Positions 38,901-48,000 of a DNA stretch of 64,000 nucleotides are shown in pieces. The translations under genes were made by a program, and so were the position numbers. Source of the stretch: Myxococcus xanthus (GTDB lineage: Bacteria; Myxococcota; Myxococcia; Myxococcales; Myxococcaceae); the NCBI RefSeq assembly GCF_900106535.1, contig NZ_FNOH01000003.1, positions 124,001-188,000 on the forward strand. The letters run 5' to 3'. Position 1 is the first letter of the stretch; every line of letters starts with the position of its first letter. The notes under the pieces are model-generated. The model was not told the DNA's origin. It made no database searches and worked only from the letters and a program-made list of their open reading frames with translations.

Positions 38901-41900
38901 GCGCCGATTTCGAGCACTCGAAGCCCGGCGGAAGGCGCGCTCCGCACGCGCTCGGCGACGCAGTCCGCGACGGCCGCCGACGTCGCCTGGTTGAAGAAGT
39001 CGGAGACGGGGTTGTGCTTGTAGAGGTCCTCGACCAGCGTCATCCGGCCGCCCGGGAACATCACGTCCGTGGTGCGGCGCTTGCCGGTGATGATGTCAGG
39101 GAGCGCCCGCAGTGCCGGTTCGAGCAGCCCGACGACGGCTCGCAACGTGGGTACCTGCCGCCACTCGGCGCTCGACTGCGTCCACCGTGCCCACGCCTGT
39201 TCCCGGTCCGGCACCTTTCCTTCGAGGAAGCGGGTGCCGTCAGCGGCCACGTAGCCACGACGCGCCAGGATGGCCATGCTTTCGGTGAACCAGTGGCGAT
39301 GGCTGGAGGCCACACCGGGCCCCATGTCATGCAACTGGGCGGCCAGCAGGTCCACCAGAAGCGACTCGACCGCCGCCAGCCGTTCTGCCTCGAGCCCCAC
39401 CGCGGCCTTCGTCTCCGCGATTCCCGCGGCGCGGGCGGCGGCGCCCCGGGTCGCCGATGCGACGAGTGACGCGCGCGCAGGGCCACGCTGAACACTGAGC
39501 CGGTCATCTGTGCTGACGCCAGCCAGCGCTGCGGGCCGGGTGGTCTTCAGCATCCCCACCTGCTCCAGCGGCGAGCACAGATGGGTTTCCAGCGCCTTCA
39601 TCGCCTCGGCGGGAGCCAGGGAGCCGATGCCGAACTGCTCCATCCGGCGGCGATACTCCTCCGTGGCCACGATGCCCACGTTGCCCCAATAGCCCCAGTT
39701 GAGCGTCTTGACCGCGCACCGCGATGTCTGCGCCAGGTGCGAGGCCAGCGCGTCAACGAAGGTGCACCCGGCCGCATAGTTGCTCTGCCCCGGCGCCTTC
39801 GTGAAGCTGTTGATGGATGAGAAGAACACGATGAAGTCCAGCGGCTCCTGCTGGAACACCCGGGCCATGTGGATGCTGGTCTCCACCTTGGCGGCCAGGC
39901 TCGCGCGGAAGCGGTCCTCGTCCATCGCCGCCAGGCTCTGGTCCCTCAATACGATGGCCGAGTGCACGACGCCATGGATGGCGGAGTGCTGCTCCCGAAT
40001 CTTCCGGTAGGCCTCTCGCAGCGCGCCTTCGTCCGCGGCATCCGCGCGGAGGTACGTCGGCCGAGGGCCCAGCGCCCCCAGCTCTCGCAGCCTGGCTTCG
40101 ATGTCCGCATCCACCGGCCGCCGGCCCAGCCAATAGACGTGGGCCCGGTGCTTGCGAATCATGAACTCGGTCCACACGCCGCCGAGCCCGCCCGCCCCGC
40201 CAATGACGACGTACACGCCGCCATCCCGGTAGACGGAGGGCGTGCTCGCGGCGAACGCGTCCCAGTCGACCGGTAGCAGCTTCTGCCGGTGCCACTGCCC
40301 CTGCCGGTACACGACGGCATTGCCCTGGGCATCGAACGGGAGGTCCCAGAGCGCAGCGTCCCGCCAGGCGCCCGCATCTGGCAGGTCGACGAGCCGGACC
40401 TTCCAATGCCCGTACTCCTTGGCCATCGAGCCGATCAGCCCGTGCACCGCGGCATGCGTGGGGTCCACCTCATCGCCTCGGCCCGTGGACTGCGCGCGAT
40501 AGGTCACCACCGTCCACTCCAGGCGTGAGCTTCCGTGCCCAGCGCTCAGGAGTGCCTTCACCAAGCGGAACAGTGACAGCACGCCCTTCGACTGCCGGGG
40601 AGCCACCTCGTTGAACGCCAGGGGTTCCTCGGGCGCGACCCACACCACGTGGTCGATTCGATCCAGCCCGCGCAGCCGGTCGCGAATGCGCTCGATGCTG
40701 TCACCTTCGTCGATGACCAGGCGTTCGACACGTCCACACCGGATTGCGAGACCTGCCGCGATTTCATCCGTGGCGCCGACGGCCAACACGTGCTGCGTGG
40801 CAGAAGGCGTGGCCACTTCCGGCTCGATGACAGCGGTCTCCCATACCGGGGCCACCAGGACATCACCGACCAGGGTGTCGGCACTTTCGCGCACGGGCGC
40901 CGTCAACACCGGCCGAGTCGAGAACCCCCGCAGCACCACCGCGACGCGGCCCTGGTCATCACAGAGGTCCAGGTCATAGCGCTGCGTCATGCCTTCCCGT
41001 CGTCCGGAAGGGGCTTCGTTGTCGGGACTGCGGCGAATCCAGGCCCACGTAGGTCTGGCGCACGCGGAGAAGACCTGGAGTTCCTTCAGAGCGAAGGGCA
41101 GCTCACCGCGGTCACCGCCAGGATGCAGGCACATGATGGCCTGCAGCGCCCCGTCGAGCACACTGGGATGCAGGATGTAGGCGTCGCTCTCCGCCACGCC
41201 GTCGGGCAGCACGACCTCCGCGAGCACCTGCCCGTCGCCGACGTACACCTCACGAACGCTCTGATGCGCGGGACCGTACTGCAGGCCCAGCCGCTGATAG
41301 TTCGTGTAGAGGGTGCCGCCCGCGACGACCTCGCGGCCGCACGCCGCCCTCAGGGCACCGAGGTCGACACGCTGTGGACGCGGCAACGCCATGCGCTGCG
41401 CCTGCCCCTGGCTGTGGAGCACCGCCCTACTGCCCTGTCCCGCGCCAGCCGTCTGCACCTCGAAGGAGAACGCACCACCTCCCTCACTGGCTCCGTCGAG
41501 CGTGAGGTGGATCTCCCGGTTGACGCCGTTGACGACGATGGGTTGTGACCAGACGACGTTGCTCAAGCGGATGTCGCCCGTGCTCGTGGCGCCCGTCCGG
41601 TGGACGACGGCGGCCCGGGCCATCTCCAGATAGGCGACGGCGGGGAGCACCCTGTTGCCGTTGACCTGGTGATCGGCCAGGAACGGCTCGTTCCCGTTCA
41701 ACGTGGAGGCATACCCCGTTCCATCCGGTCCGGCCCCGTTCCGATGGAGCATGGGATGCAGCCGCTGCGGCGCCGGTGGAGGCTGGCGCTCGGCGAGCGG
41801 GGTTTCTCCCGCCACCCAGTACGACTCCCGGGCGAAGGGGTAGCTCGGCAGGGGAATCCGCCGCGAGCGGCCAGCGCGGAACAACCCCTCCAGCTCCAAC

Positions 41901-44900
41901 GTGTAACCCTGAAGATGGAGGTCCGCGATGACGGCCAGCTTCTCCAGGTACTCAGCGGTCGGAGCGCCCTCCGCGCACTGTTGGATGCATGCATTGCCGT
42001 ACCGCCGGAATTCGGCCTGCTCCCGCCGGGTGTTCTCGTTGACCTCCGAGACGTGCACCCCGGGCGCCCTTCCCTTCGCCAGCCACGTCTCCAACGCGGC
42101 CGACAGCTCCCGCTCGTCACGGACCACACACGCCAGACGGTGGGCCAGGTGGCGCCGTCCCAGCAGCAGCGTCTTGCTGATGTCATCGCAGTCGATCCGC
42201 TCGAGCTTGAGGTGCGCGGCGAGCCGCTCCACCAACGCCTTCAGCTGGGCCGCGGTGTGCGCCGACAAGGCGATGAGGTATCCCGGCGCCTGTCCCGAGA
42301 TGCGTCGTTCCTGAAAGGGCGCCTCTTCGAGGATGACGTGCCCGTTGGTGCCGCTGAATCCGAACGAGCTCACCGCCGCGCAGCGCGGCTTTCCCGGCTC
42401 CACGTCCCAGCCCCGGGTCTGGGTGTTGACGAAGAACGGACTGCGCTCGAGGTCGATCGCCGGGTTGGTCGCATTGCAGTGCAGCGACGCGGGGATCTTC
42501 CGGTGCTGCATCGACAGCAGCACCTTGATGATGCCCGCCACGCCCGCGGCGGTCGCGGTGTGGCCCAGGTTCGTCTTGATGGACCCCAAGGCGCAGTAGC
42601 CCCGCTTGCGGGTATAGGCGCCGAAGGACTTCGTCAGCGCATCGAACTCGATGGGGTCGCCCAGCCGGGTGCCCGTCCCATGGGCCTCCACCATCTGGAT
42701 GTCCTCCGGGTTCACCCCGAAGCGCTCGTAGACCTCCCGCTCCAGCCGCTCCTGTGACTTGCCGCTGGGCGCGGTGAGCCCATTGGTGGTGCCGTCCTGG
42801 TTGACGCCGGTGCCACGAATCACGCCGCGGACGTGGTCTCCATCCGCGATGGCATCCGACAGCCGCTTCAGCACCACCACGCCCACGCCCTCCCCTGGCA
42901 CGAAGCCGTCGGCCTCATCGGAGAAGGTGCCACAGCGCCCCTTGCGCGACAGCATGCCGCCTCGGCTGGAGAGCACGTAGAACGTCGGCGTCGAGTTCAG
43001 ATGGACGCCACCGGCCAGCGCCATATTCGTCTCCCGCCGCCACAGGCCCTGGCATGCCAGGTGGATGGCGATGAGAGAACTGGAGCAGGCGGTGTCCACG
43101 GCCAGCGCCGGGCCCTGCAGATTCAGGAAGTAGGCGATGCGTGCGGGGATGACGGAGCTGGCATTGCCCCAGAACGCCTGCGCCGGAGCCTGACGTGGAA
43201 GCAGCGTCGCGTAGTCACCGTTCGCGCACCCGACGTACACGCCGCAGCGCTGATGGTACGGCGTGCTCCCCGCGTACCCGGCATCCTCCAGCGCCTTGTA
43301 GGACTCCTCCAGGAACAGCCGCTGCTGCGGGTCCATGCATCGGGCCTCCAGCGCGGAGATGTTGAAGAAGGACGGGTCGAAGCGGTCGATGCCTTCGATG
43401 AAGCTGCCCCGCATGCACCGGTCGCCCTCGCCCGACAGCGTGGAGGCGTAGTGGCTCGCCAGGTCCCAGCGGCGAACGTCCTCCACCAGGTCGCGTCCCG
43501 CCTCCAGGTGCCGCCACAGCGCCTCCACCGAGTCGGACTGGGCGAAGCGGGCGCTCATTCCCACGATGGCGATGGGCTCCTCCGCCGTCGCGACCGCCAC
43601 CGTCTTCCGGAGGGAACTCACGGCGACGGGCAGCGGCGCCTCCCTGTCATCACGAAGGACTTCGCGCGGGGGCACAGGCGCCTCTCGCGGCTTGTCGTCC
43701 AACAGCCGCGATGCCTCGGCGCCGTGATTCCGGGCAATGAACTGACTCAGCGCCGCGACGCTGTTGTAGTCGAAGAGCACCGTCGTCGGCAGCGACGTGC
43801 CACAGGCGTCGTTGATGGCGTTGCTCAGGTTCACGGCGATGATCGAATCCACGCCGTAGTCCGCGAAGCTGTAGTCGACCTGGATCTGCGACTCCGGAAC
43901 CTTGAGGGATTTCGCGACGCACGCCTTGATGACGTCCCGGACCCGCTCCTCGATGGACGTGGCATCCGTGATGACGGGGCGAGGCTCCGGGGCCCGCTGC
44001 CGCTGGGCGCGCGGGCTGATGGGCTGGATGACGCCATCGCTCTCCGCGATGATGACCTGCTGGCCACGCTCGTGAGCATCGGCCGCCGGGAAGAAGACCG
44101 AGCTGAATCCTTCCGATTCGAGCACTGCCTTCCACGTCTCAGGAGCCAGCGCCGGGCAGCCAGGAATCCGCAGGTCCTCGTCCTCGTAGCTCCACCATCC
44201 GTCGAGCAACCCGAATGTGAGATGCGCGAAGAGGGTGTTGTGGCTGATCTCATTGAGGATGAGCAGCCCGTTCTGGGCCAGCGCGGACTTGGCGTTGCGC
44301 AGGGTCCGGCGGATGTCCGGCGTCGCGTGCAACACGTTGCTGGCCAGGACAATGTCGAAGTGCGCACGGGGAATCCCCTGCGCCTCCAGAGGGACATCGA
44401 TGTCCAGCAGCCGGCGCGTCAGGAACGGGTTGCCGGGGCTGTACGTCTTCTCCGCGTGCTGGAGGAACGCCGGGGAGACGTCGGTGAAGCAGTACTCCTC
44501 GACGTCCAGCGCGCAGGTGCGCAGCATGGCCAGGACGTGCGCGGTGGCGCCGCCCGTGCCCGCCCCGATCTCCAGGATGCGGACGCGTGCCCCCGGGGAC
44601 TGTTCGCGCAGGAGTTCGGCGTACGCCACCACACTCCGGGCGAGCGCGTCGTTGAAGAAGTCGGCCACCGGGTTGTGCTTGTAGACCCCCTCGACCAGGC
44701 TCATCGAGCCACGCGAGAAGAGCACATCCGTGGCCAGCTGCCTGCCCACGAGGATGTCGGGGAGCGCCTTGATGGTGGTCTCCGCCAACGTGGTCAGCGC
44801 GCGCGTGTTCGGATCCTGCGTCCACCGCGAGCGCGACCCTTCCCACTCCTGCCAGACCTCATCGGGACGCGAAGGAGGCCCGGACCGGGTGTACGTCTTT

Positions 44901-45082
44901 CCATCGCGCGTGGAGAGGACGCCGTGCCGGACCAGCGCCGCGACGCTCTCACTGAACCAGCGCGCGTACCGCGGTGAGATTCCAGACGAGGCCTGCATCT
45001 CGTCGAGGCGCGCGGGCAGCCGCGTGAAGCAGCCCATGGCTTCGAGCTGCGCTCCGAGGAGGCGCGGAAGCGACTCAATCAT
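35969..45082 (-). CDS. taP: Trans-AT polyketide synthase, terminal protein, TaP-like
   Basis: 3037 residues. Domains in order (approximate residues): C-methyltransferase 60-340 (SAM motif LEIGAGTGG near 172); ACP 385-450 (VDSIIAVNL); KS 500-930 (Cys666 in DTACSSS); DH 1105-1390 (HQVNGNRVLP); KR 1625-1800 (GGAGGLGG, catalytic Tyr in GQSNYAAG); C-methyltransferase 1900-2200; ACP 2280-2345; ER 2390-2715, medium-chain reductase type; thioesterase 2740-3037 (GYSLGG, Ser near 2825). No AT domain, as in trans-AT synthases. The first MT-ACP lacks its own KS, which is at the end of the upstream protein, so the module is split. The final module should give a saturated alpha-methyl acyl chain released by the thioesterase. 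The start overlaps the taO stop by 8 bases. Confidence 0.92.
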   Translation of the reverse strand: MIESLPRLLGAQLEAMGCFTRLPARLDEMQASSGISPRYARWFSESVAALVRHGVLSTRDGKTYTRSGPPSRPDEVWQEWEGSRSRWTQDPNTRALTTLAETTIKALPDILVGRQLATDVLFSRGSMSLVEGVYKHNPVADFFNDALARSVVAYAELLREQSPGARVRILEIGAGTGGATAHVLAMLRTCALDVEEYCFTDVSPAFLQHAEKTYSPGNPFLTRRLLDIDVPLEAQGIPRAHFDIVLASNVLHATPDIRRTLRNAKSALAQNGLLILNEISHNTLFAHLTFGLLDGWWSYEDEDLRIPGCPALAPETWKAVLESEGFSSVFFPAADAHERGQQVIIAESDGVIQPISPRAQRQRAPEPRPVITDATSIEERVRDVIKACVAKSLKVPESQIQVDYSFADYGVDSIIAVNLSNAINDACGTSLPTTVLFDYNSVAALSQFIARNHGAEASRLLDDKPREAPVPPREVLRDDREAPLPVAVSSLRKTVAVATAEEPIAIVGMSARFAQSDSVEALWRHLEAGRDLVEDVRRWDLASHYASTLSGEGDRCMRGSFIEGIDRFDPSFFNISALEARCMDPQQRLFLEESYKALEDAGYAGSTPYHQRCGVYVGCANGDYATLLPRQAPAQAFWGNASSVIPARIAYFLNLQGPALAVDTACSSSLIAIHLACQGLWRRETNMALAGGVHLNSTPTFYVLSSRGGMLSRKGRCGTFSDEADGFVPGEGVGVVVLKRLSDAIADGDHVRGVIRGTGVNQDGTTNGLTAPSGKSQERLEREVYERFGVNPEDIQMVEAHGTGTRLGDPIEFDALTKSFGAYTRKRGYCALGSIKTNLGHTATAAGVAGIIKVLLSMQHRKIPASLHCNATNPAIDLERSPFFVNTQTRGWDVEPGKPRCAAVSSFGFSGTNGHVILEEAPFQERRISGQAPGYLIALSAHTAAQLKALVERLAAHLKLERIDCDDISKTLLLGRRHLAHRLACVVRDERELSAALETWLAKGRAPGVHVSEVNENTRREQAEFRRYGNACIQQCAEGAPTAEYLEKLAVIADLHLQGYTLELEGLFRAGRSRRIPLPSYPFARESYWVAGETPLAERQPPPAPQRLHPMLHRNGAGPDGTGYASTLNGNEPFLADHQVNGNRVLPAVAYLEMARAAVVHRTGATSTGDIRLSNVVWSQPIVVNGVNREIHLTLDGASEGGGAFSFEVQTAGAGQGSRAVLHSQGQAQRMALPRPQRVDLGALRAACGREVVAGGTLYTNYQRLGLQYGPAHQSVREVYVGDGQVLAEVVLPDGVAESDAYILHPSVLDGALQAIMCLHPGGDRGELPFALKELQVFSACARPTWAWIRRSPDNEAPSGRREGMTQRYDLDLCDDQGRVAVVLRGFSTRPVLTAPVRESADTLVGDVLVAPVWETAVIEPEVATPSATQHVLAVGATDEIAAGLAIRCGRVERLVIDEGDSIERIRDRLRGLDRIDHVVWVAPEEPLAFNEVAPRQSKGVLSLFRLVKALLSAGHGSSRLEWTVVTYRAQSTGRGDEVDPTHAAVHGLIGSMAKEYGHWKVRLVDLPDAGAWRDAALWDLPFDAQGNAVVYRQGQWHRQKLLPVDWDAFAASTPSVYRDGGVYVVIGGAGGLGGVWTEFMIRKHRAHVYWLGRRPVDADIEARLRELGALGPRPTYLRADAADEGALREAYRKIREQHSAIHGVVHSAIVLRDQSLAAMDEDRFRASLAAKVETSIHMARVFQQEPLDFIVFFSSINSFTKAPGQSNYAAGCTFVDALASHLAQTSRCAVKTLNWGYWGNVGIVATEEYRRRMEQFGIGSLAPAEAMKALETHLCSPLEQVGMLKTTRPAALAGVSTDDRLSVQRGPARASLVASATRGAAARAAGIAETKAAVGLEAERLAAVESLLVDLLAAQLHDMGPGVASSHRHWFTESMAILARRGYVAADGTRFLEGKVPDREQAWARWTQSSAEWRQVPTLRAVVGLLEPALRALPDIITGKRRTTDVMFPGGRMTLVEDLYKHNPVSDFFNQATSAAVADCVAERVRSAPSAGLRVLEIGAGTGSTTASVLAALAPYRTHVAEYCFTDVSKAFLLHAREAYGAAHPFMRFQLFDVSRPLAEQDLEQGAYDIVIASNVIHATTDVRESLRNAKAALAQGGVLALNELTANTLMAHLTFGLLDGWWAFADKASRLLGGPALSPSLWKRALEREGYRSVAFPVEDAHHLGQQIVLAESDGIVRQPRAARTKALAGRGEDARHTVAAPAVASPKSTGLSGGELRTVVRDCLAACVEMAPAAVANDRRFTEYGVDSIIAVKLINAIGQRLGLVLETTLLFDHGTVDELADALVARYGAQLQVSRPLAKKAAPAPQPEVPAALGLTPSAEAPLVCRVLLERPGQADDIKRIMNTAQPLEDREVRVAVRAFSLNFGDLLCIKGLYPTMPPYPFTPGFEASGVVVEIGAAVRSLKPGDAVVAGMGEMLGAHATSIVCSESRVFLKPANLSFEEACALPAVSLTMIDAFKKADLQPGERILIQTATGGTGLIAVQLAQLQGAEIFATAGSAEKLEYLKRLGVHHCINYLEEDFEAAVKQLTHGEGVDVVINTLSGTAIQKGVRCLRPGGRYIELAMTALKSEKSFDLSVLNDNQTFFSLDLRKLASSRPDVIARHQHEFVRLVEEGKLRATIHRTFPFSDVQSAYKALEDRKNIGKIVVTIDSPHLDTQDVSAPAAVGRSTEPLDLGAFTRFQELVRLNGSTEGRPIFWFHGGMGGVEVYRALSQEIRRPFLGIQARGWMSQEAPIAGIEAMASYYVDILLAAQPEGPYELGGYSLGGMLAYEVTRQLQERGARVASIVMLDAPDSTHLDVFQFSRRTATFQAVNTALFSSIAHHPERLEQTLIHRDEVEADLDDTALLRQLMGLAQSRGLSKDENQVRFMVEQNARVHAAYDVGRFRLKPLLRPEEVAVFYLRNGSCSFFGNLEPYLTLTPGELTFDGTNYWAEWERFLPRMQILEVASSNHLMLLAEPAVQRVIAGFCARFYGK

Positions 45083-48000
45083 TGACGGTTTCTCCCTCGA
45101 TAGCGGCCGCGCCGATGCGCGTCCGCAGCTGTCCGATCAGCGATGGGCGTGTCTGAGCAACCGGTTTTTCAAGCGTCTGTTGTTCCCGCGGGGGCGCGGG
45201 GGAAATCCAGTAACGCTCCCGCGCGAACGGGTACGCGGGGACGTGGGTGCGGCTCAACGGCGCCGCGTAGAGCTGTGTCCAGTCAACGGTCCCCCCCGTT
45301 GCCCACAGCCCGAGCAACGGCGAGGCGTCTCCCGCCTTCCACGCCGTCACCGCGTCTCGTACGGCGGCTTCTGCCTCGGCGGAACCCTTCCCGGACGGAT
45401 GCGCCCTGCCAGCGCGGCCCCCCACGAAGAGCCCCTCCCTGCCTCCCGTGAGGAACACCTGCAGCCGGGTCTCCAGCGCCGCCAGGGAGTCGACCACCAT
45501 GGCCAACCGCTCCTCCATGGCCTCTCGCCCGACCTGGAGCGTGTAGGCCAGCGAGGGAAGCTCCGCGTCCGACCAGCGCCCGCTCCGAACCGCATCCAGC
45601 AACTGCGCGGCCTGCTCCCGAAGCCGTTCGGCGTTCTTCGCGGAGAGGACGATGGCCACGGGCCCACGGGGCACATCCGCCTTGGCCGCATTGGCCCGAG
45701 CGTTCCCCAGGTACTCCTCCATGACGACGTGCGCATTGACGCCACCGAAGCCGAACGAGCTGACGCCCGCGCGCCGGGGCAGCGGCTGCCCGCGCTCGTC
45801 CATCAGGGCCGGCCAGTCCTGCGTCTGCTGAACGATGAAGAACGGGCTGTCCTCCAGCTTGATGTACGGGTTCAAGCGCTCGCAGTGCAGCGTCTTGACC
45901 AGCATCCGGTGCTTCATCTGGAGCAGCACCTTGATGACGCCCGCCATGCCAGCGGCCAGCTCCAGGTGCCCGATGTTGCTCTTCACCGAGCCGAGCCCAC
46001 AGTGCTTCTCGAGGCTCGTACCGCCACCCCGGGCCTCGATTTGCGCCGCGAAGGCGCTCTTCAGGCCATTCACCTCCACCGGGTCTCCGAGCTCCGTCCC
46101 GGTGCCGTGCGCCTCCACGTAGCCGATGGTGCGCGGATCAATGTCCGCCTTCCGGTAGGCGTCCTGGAGGAGCTGCGACTGGGCGTTGGGGTTCGGCGCC
46201 GTCAGCGAGTTGGCCCGGCCGCCATGGTTCTCCGCACTGCTGCGGATGACGCCGTAGATGGGGTCACCATCCCGCTCCGCGTCCGCCAGCCGCTTGAGGA
46301 AGACGACGCCGACGCCTTCACCCCGGGCGTAGCCGTTGGCAGTGGCTGAGAATGTCTTGCAGCGGCCGTCCTCGCTGAGCATGCCGGCCTTGTCGAACGC
46401 GATGTGTCCCCCGGGCGTGACAATCGTGTTCACGCCACCCGCGAGCGCCATGTCGCAGCTTCCGCTGTCGATGGCCTCCATCGCCCGGTGCAGCGCCACC
46501 AGCGAACTGGAGCAGGCGGTCTCCACGGGCTCGCTCGGTCCATGGAGGTTGAGGAGGTAGCTCATCCGGTTGGGACCAATCGACGGGACGACCGCCGTGG
46601 ACGAATACCCCTGGATGGCGAGGTTCGCCCGCTCGACCAGGCTGTTGTAGCCGGTGATGCCGGTGCCCACGAAGATGCCCGTCCGCGTCCCCGACAGGCT
46701 GTGTGGGGCGTAGCCGGCGTCTTCGATGGCCCGCCAGACATGCATCATCAGCAGCCGCTGCTGCGGGTCCATGACCTCGGCCTCGACGGGTGAGATGCCG
46801 AAGAAGAGTGGATCGAACTCCTCGACGCCTTCGATGAAGCCGCCCCACTTCACCTTCGTCTTGTTCCCCTCCTTGCGTGGGTCTCCGTAGAGCTCGCGCC
46901 AATCCCAGCGCGACGCAGGGACCTCGGTGATGGAGTCGACACCACCGGCCAGGTTGGTCCAGAACTGCTCCAGGTCACGGGCCCCGGGGAAGCAGCCGCT
47001 CATCCCGACCACGGCCAGGGGCGTGGGTCCCCGGCGGGCCGGCGTGGACGTCGACGGCGCGTCCGTCCGCGCCGGTTCAACAGAACGTCCGCGCGAGCCA
47101 CCCCTCCGCTCACGCGTCCTCAACGCGGATGTCACTGGCTCGGCCGCGGGCATCCGTTCGGCCAGGCTGACGACTTCCGGCGTGGCGCCGCGTTCCTGCT
47201 CACCGAAGTGGTGCACCATTGACTCGCGGTGTGCACGCAGCAGGTAGCCCGCCAGCGTATCCACGCTCGGGTACTCGAAGAGCACGGGCGGCGTCAGGTC
47301 GAGCTCGTAGGCCCGGTTCAGCCTGTTCGCGAACTCGGTGAGGGTGATGGAGTCGAATCCGTACTCACTCAGCTCACTGTCCGCGTCCACGGCGGCGGCA
47401 TCCACCTTGAGGACCACCGCGATCTCCGAGCACAACATCGCCGAGACGCGGGCACGTACTTCATCCCCCGGCTCCGCGGTGCTTGAGGTCGCGCTGGCCG
47501 ACGGGCTCGGGCTCACCGACGTTCCTTCCAGCAGCCCGCTGCGGCCCAGCCACTTGCGGATCCGCTCGGCCTGTCCCGCCAGGATCATGACCTGGCTCTG
47601 CGCGTGCTCCAGGGCGTGCTGGAAGGCTTGCACGCCGGCGGTCGTCTCCAGGACCGCCATGCCGGTGGCATGGGTCATCATCTGTTCGGTCGCGGCGTCG
47701 ACATGCATGCCGCCCTCGCGCCACAGCGGCCAGTTGATCGACAGCGTCTTTCCGAAGCGCTCGCCCCGGGCCACTCGCGCTTCCCGCTGGCGGGCATACG
47801 CATCCATGTAGGCGTTCGCGGCCGCGTAGTCCGACTGCCCCGGGTTGCCGATGGCCCCCGCGAAGGACGAGAACATCACGAAGAAGTCGAGCCGTTCGCT
47901 ACGGCTGGCCTCGTCCAGACAGGTGAGCCCCTGGACCTTGGGTGCCAGCACCCGCTCCCAGGCCTCCCAGTCCTTGTTCTTGAGCAGGCTGTCCTCAATC

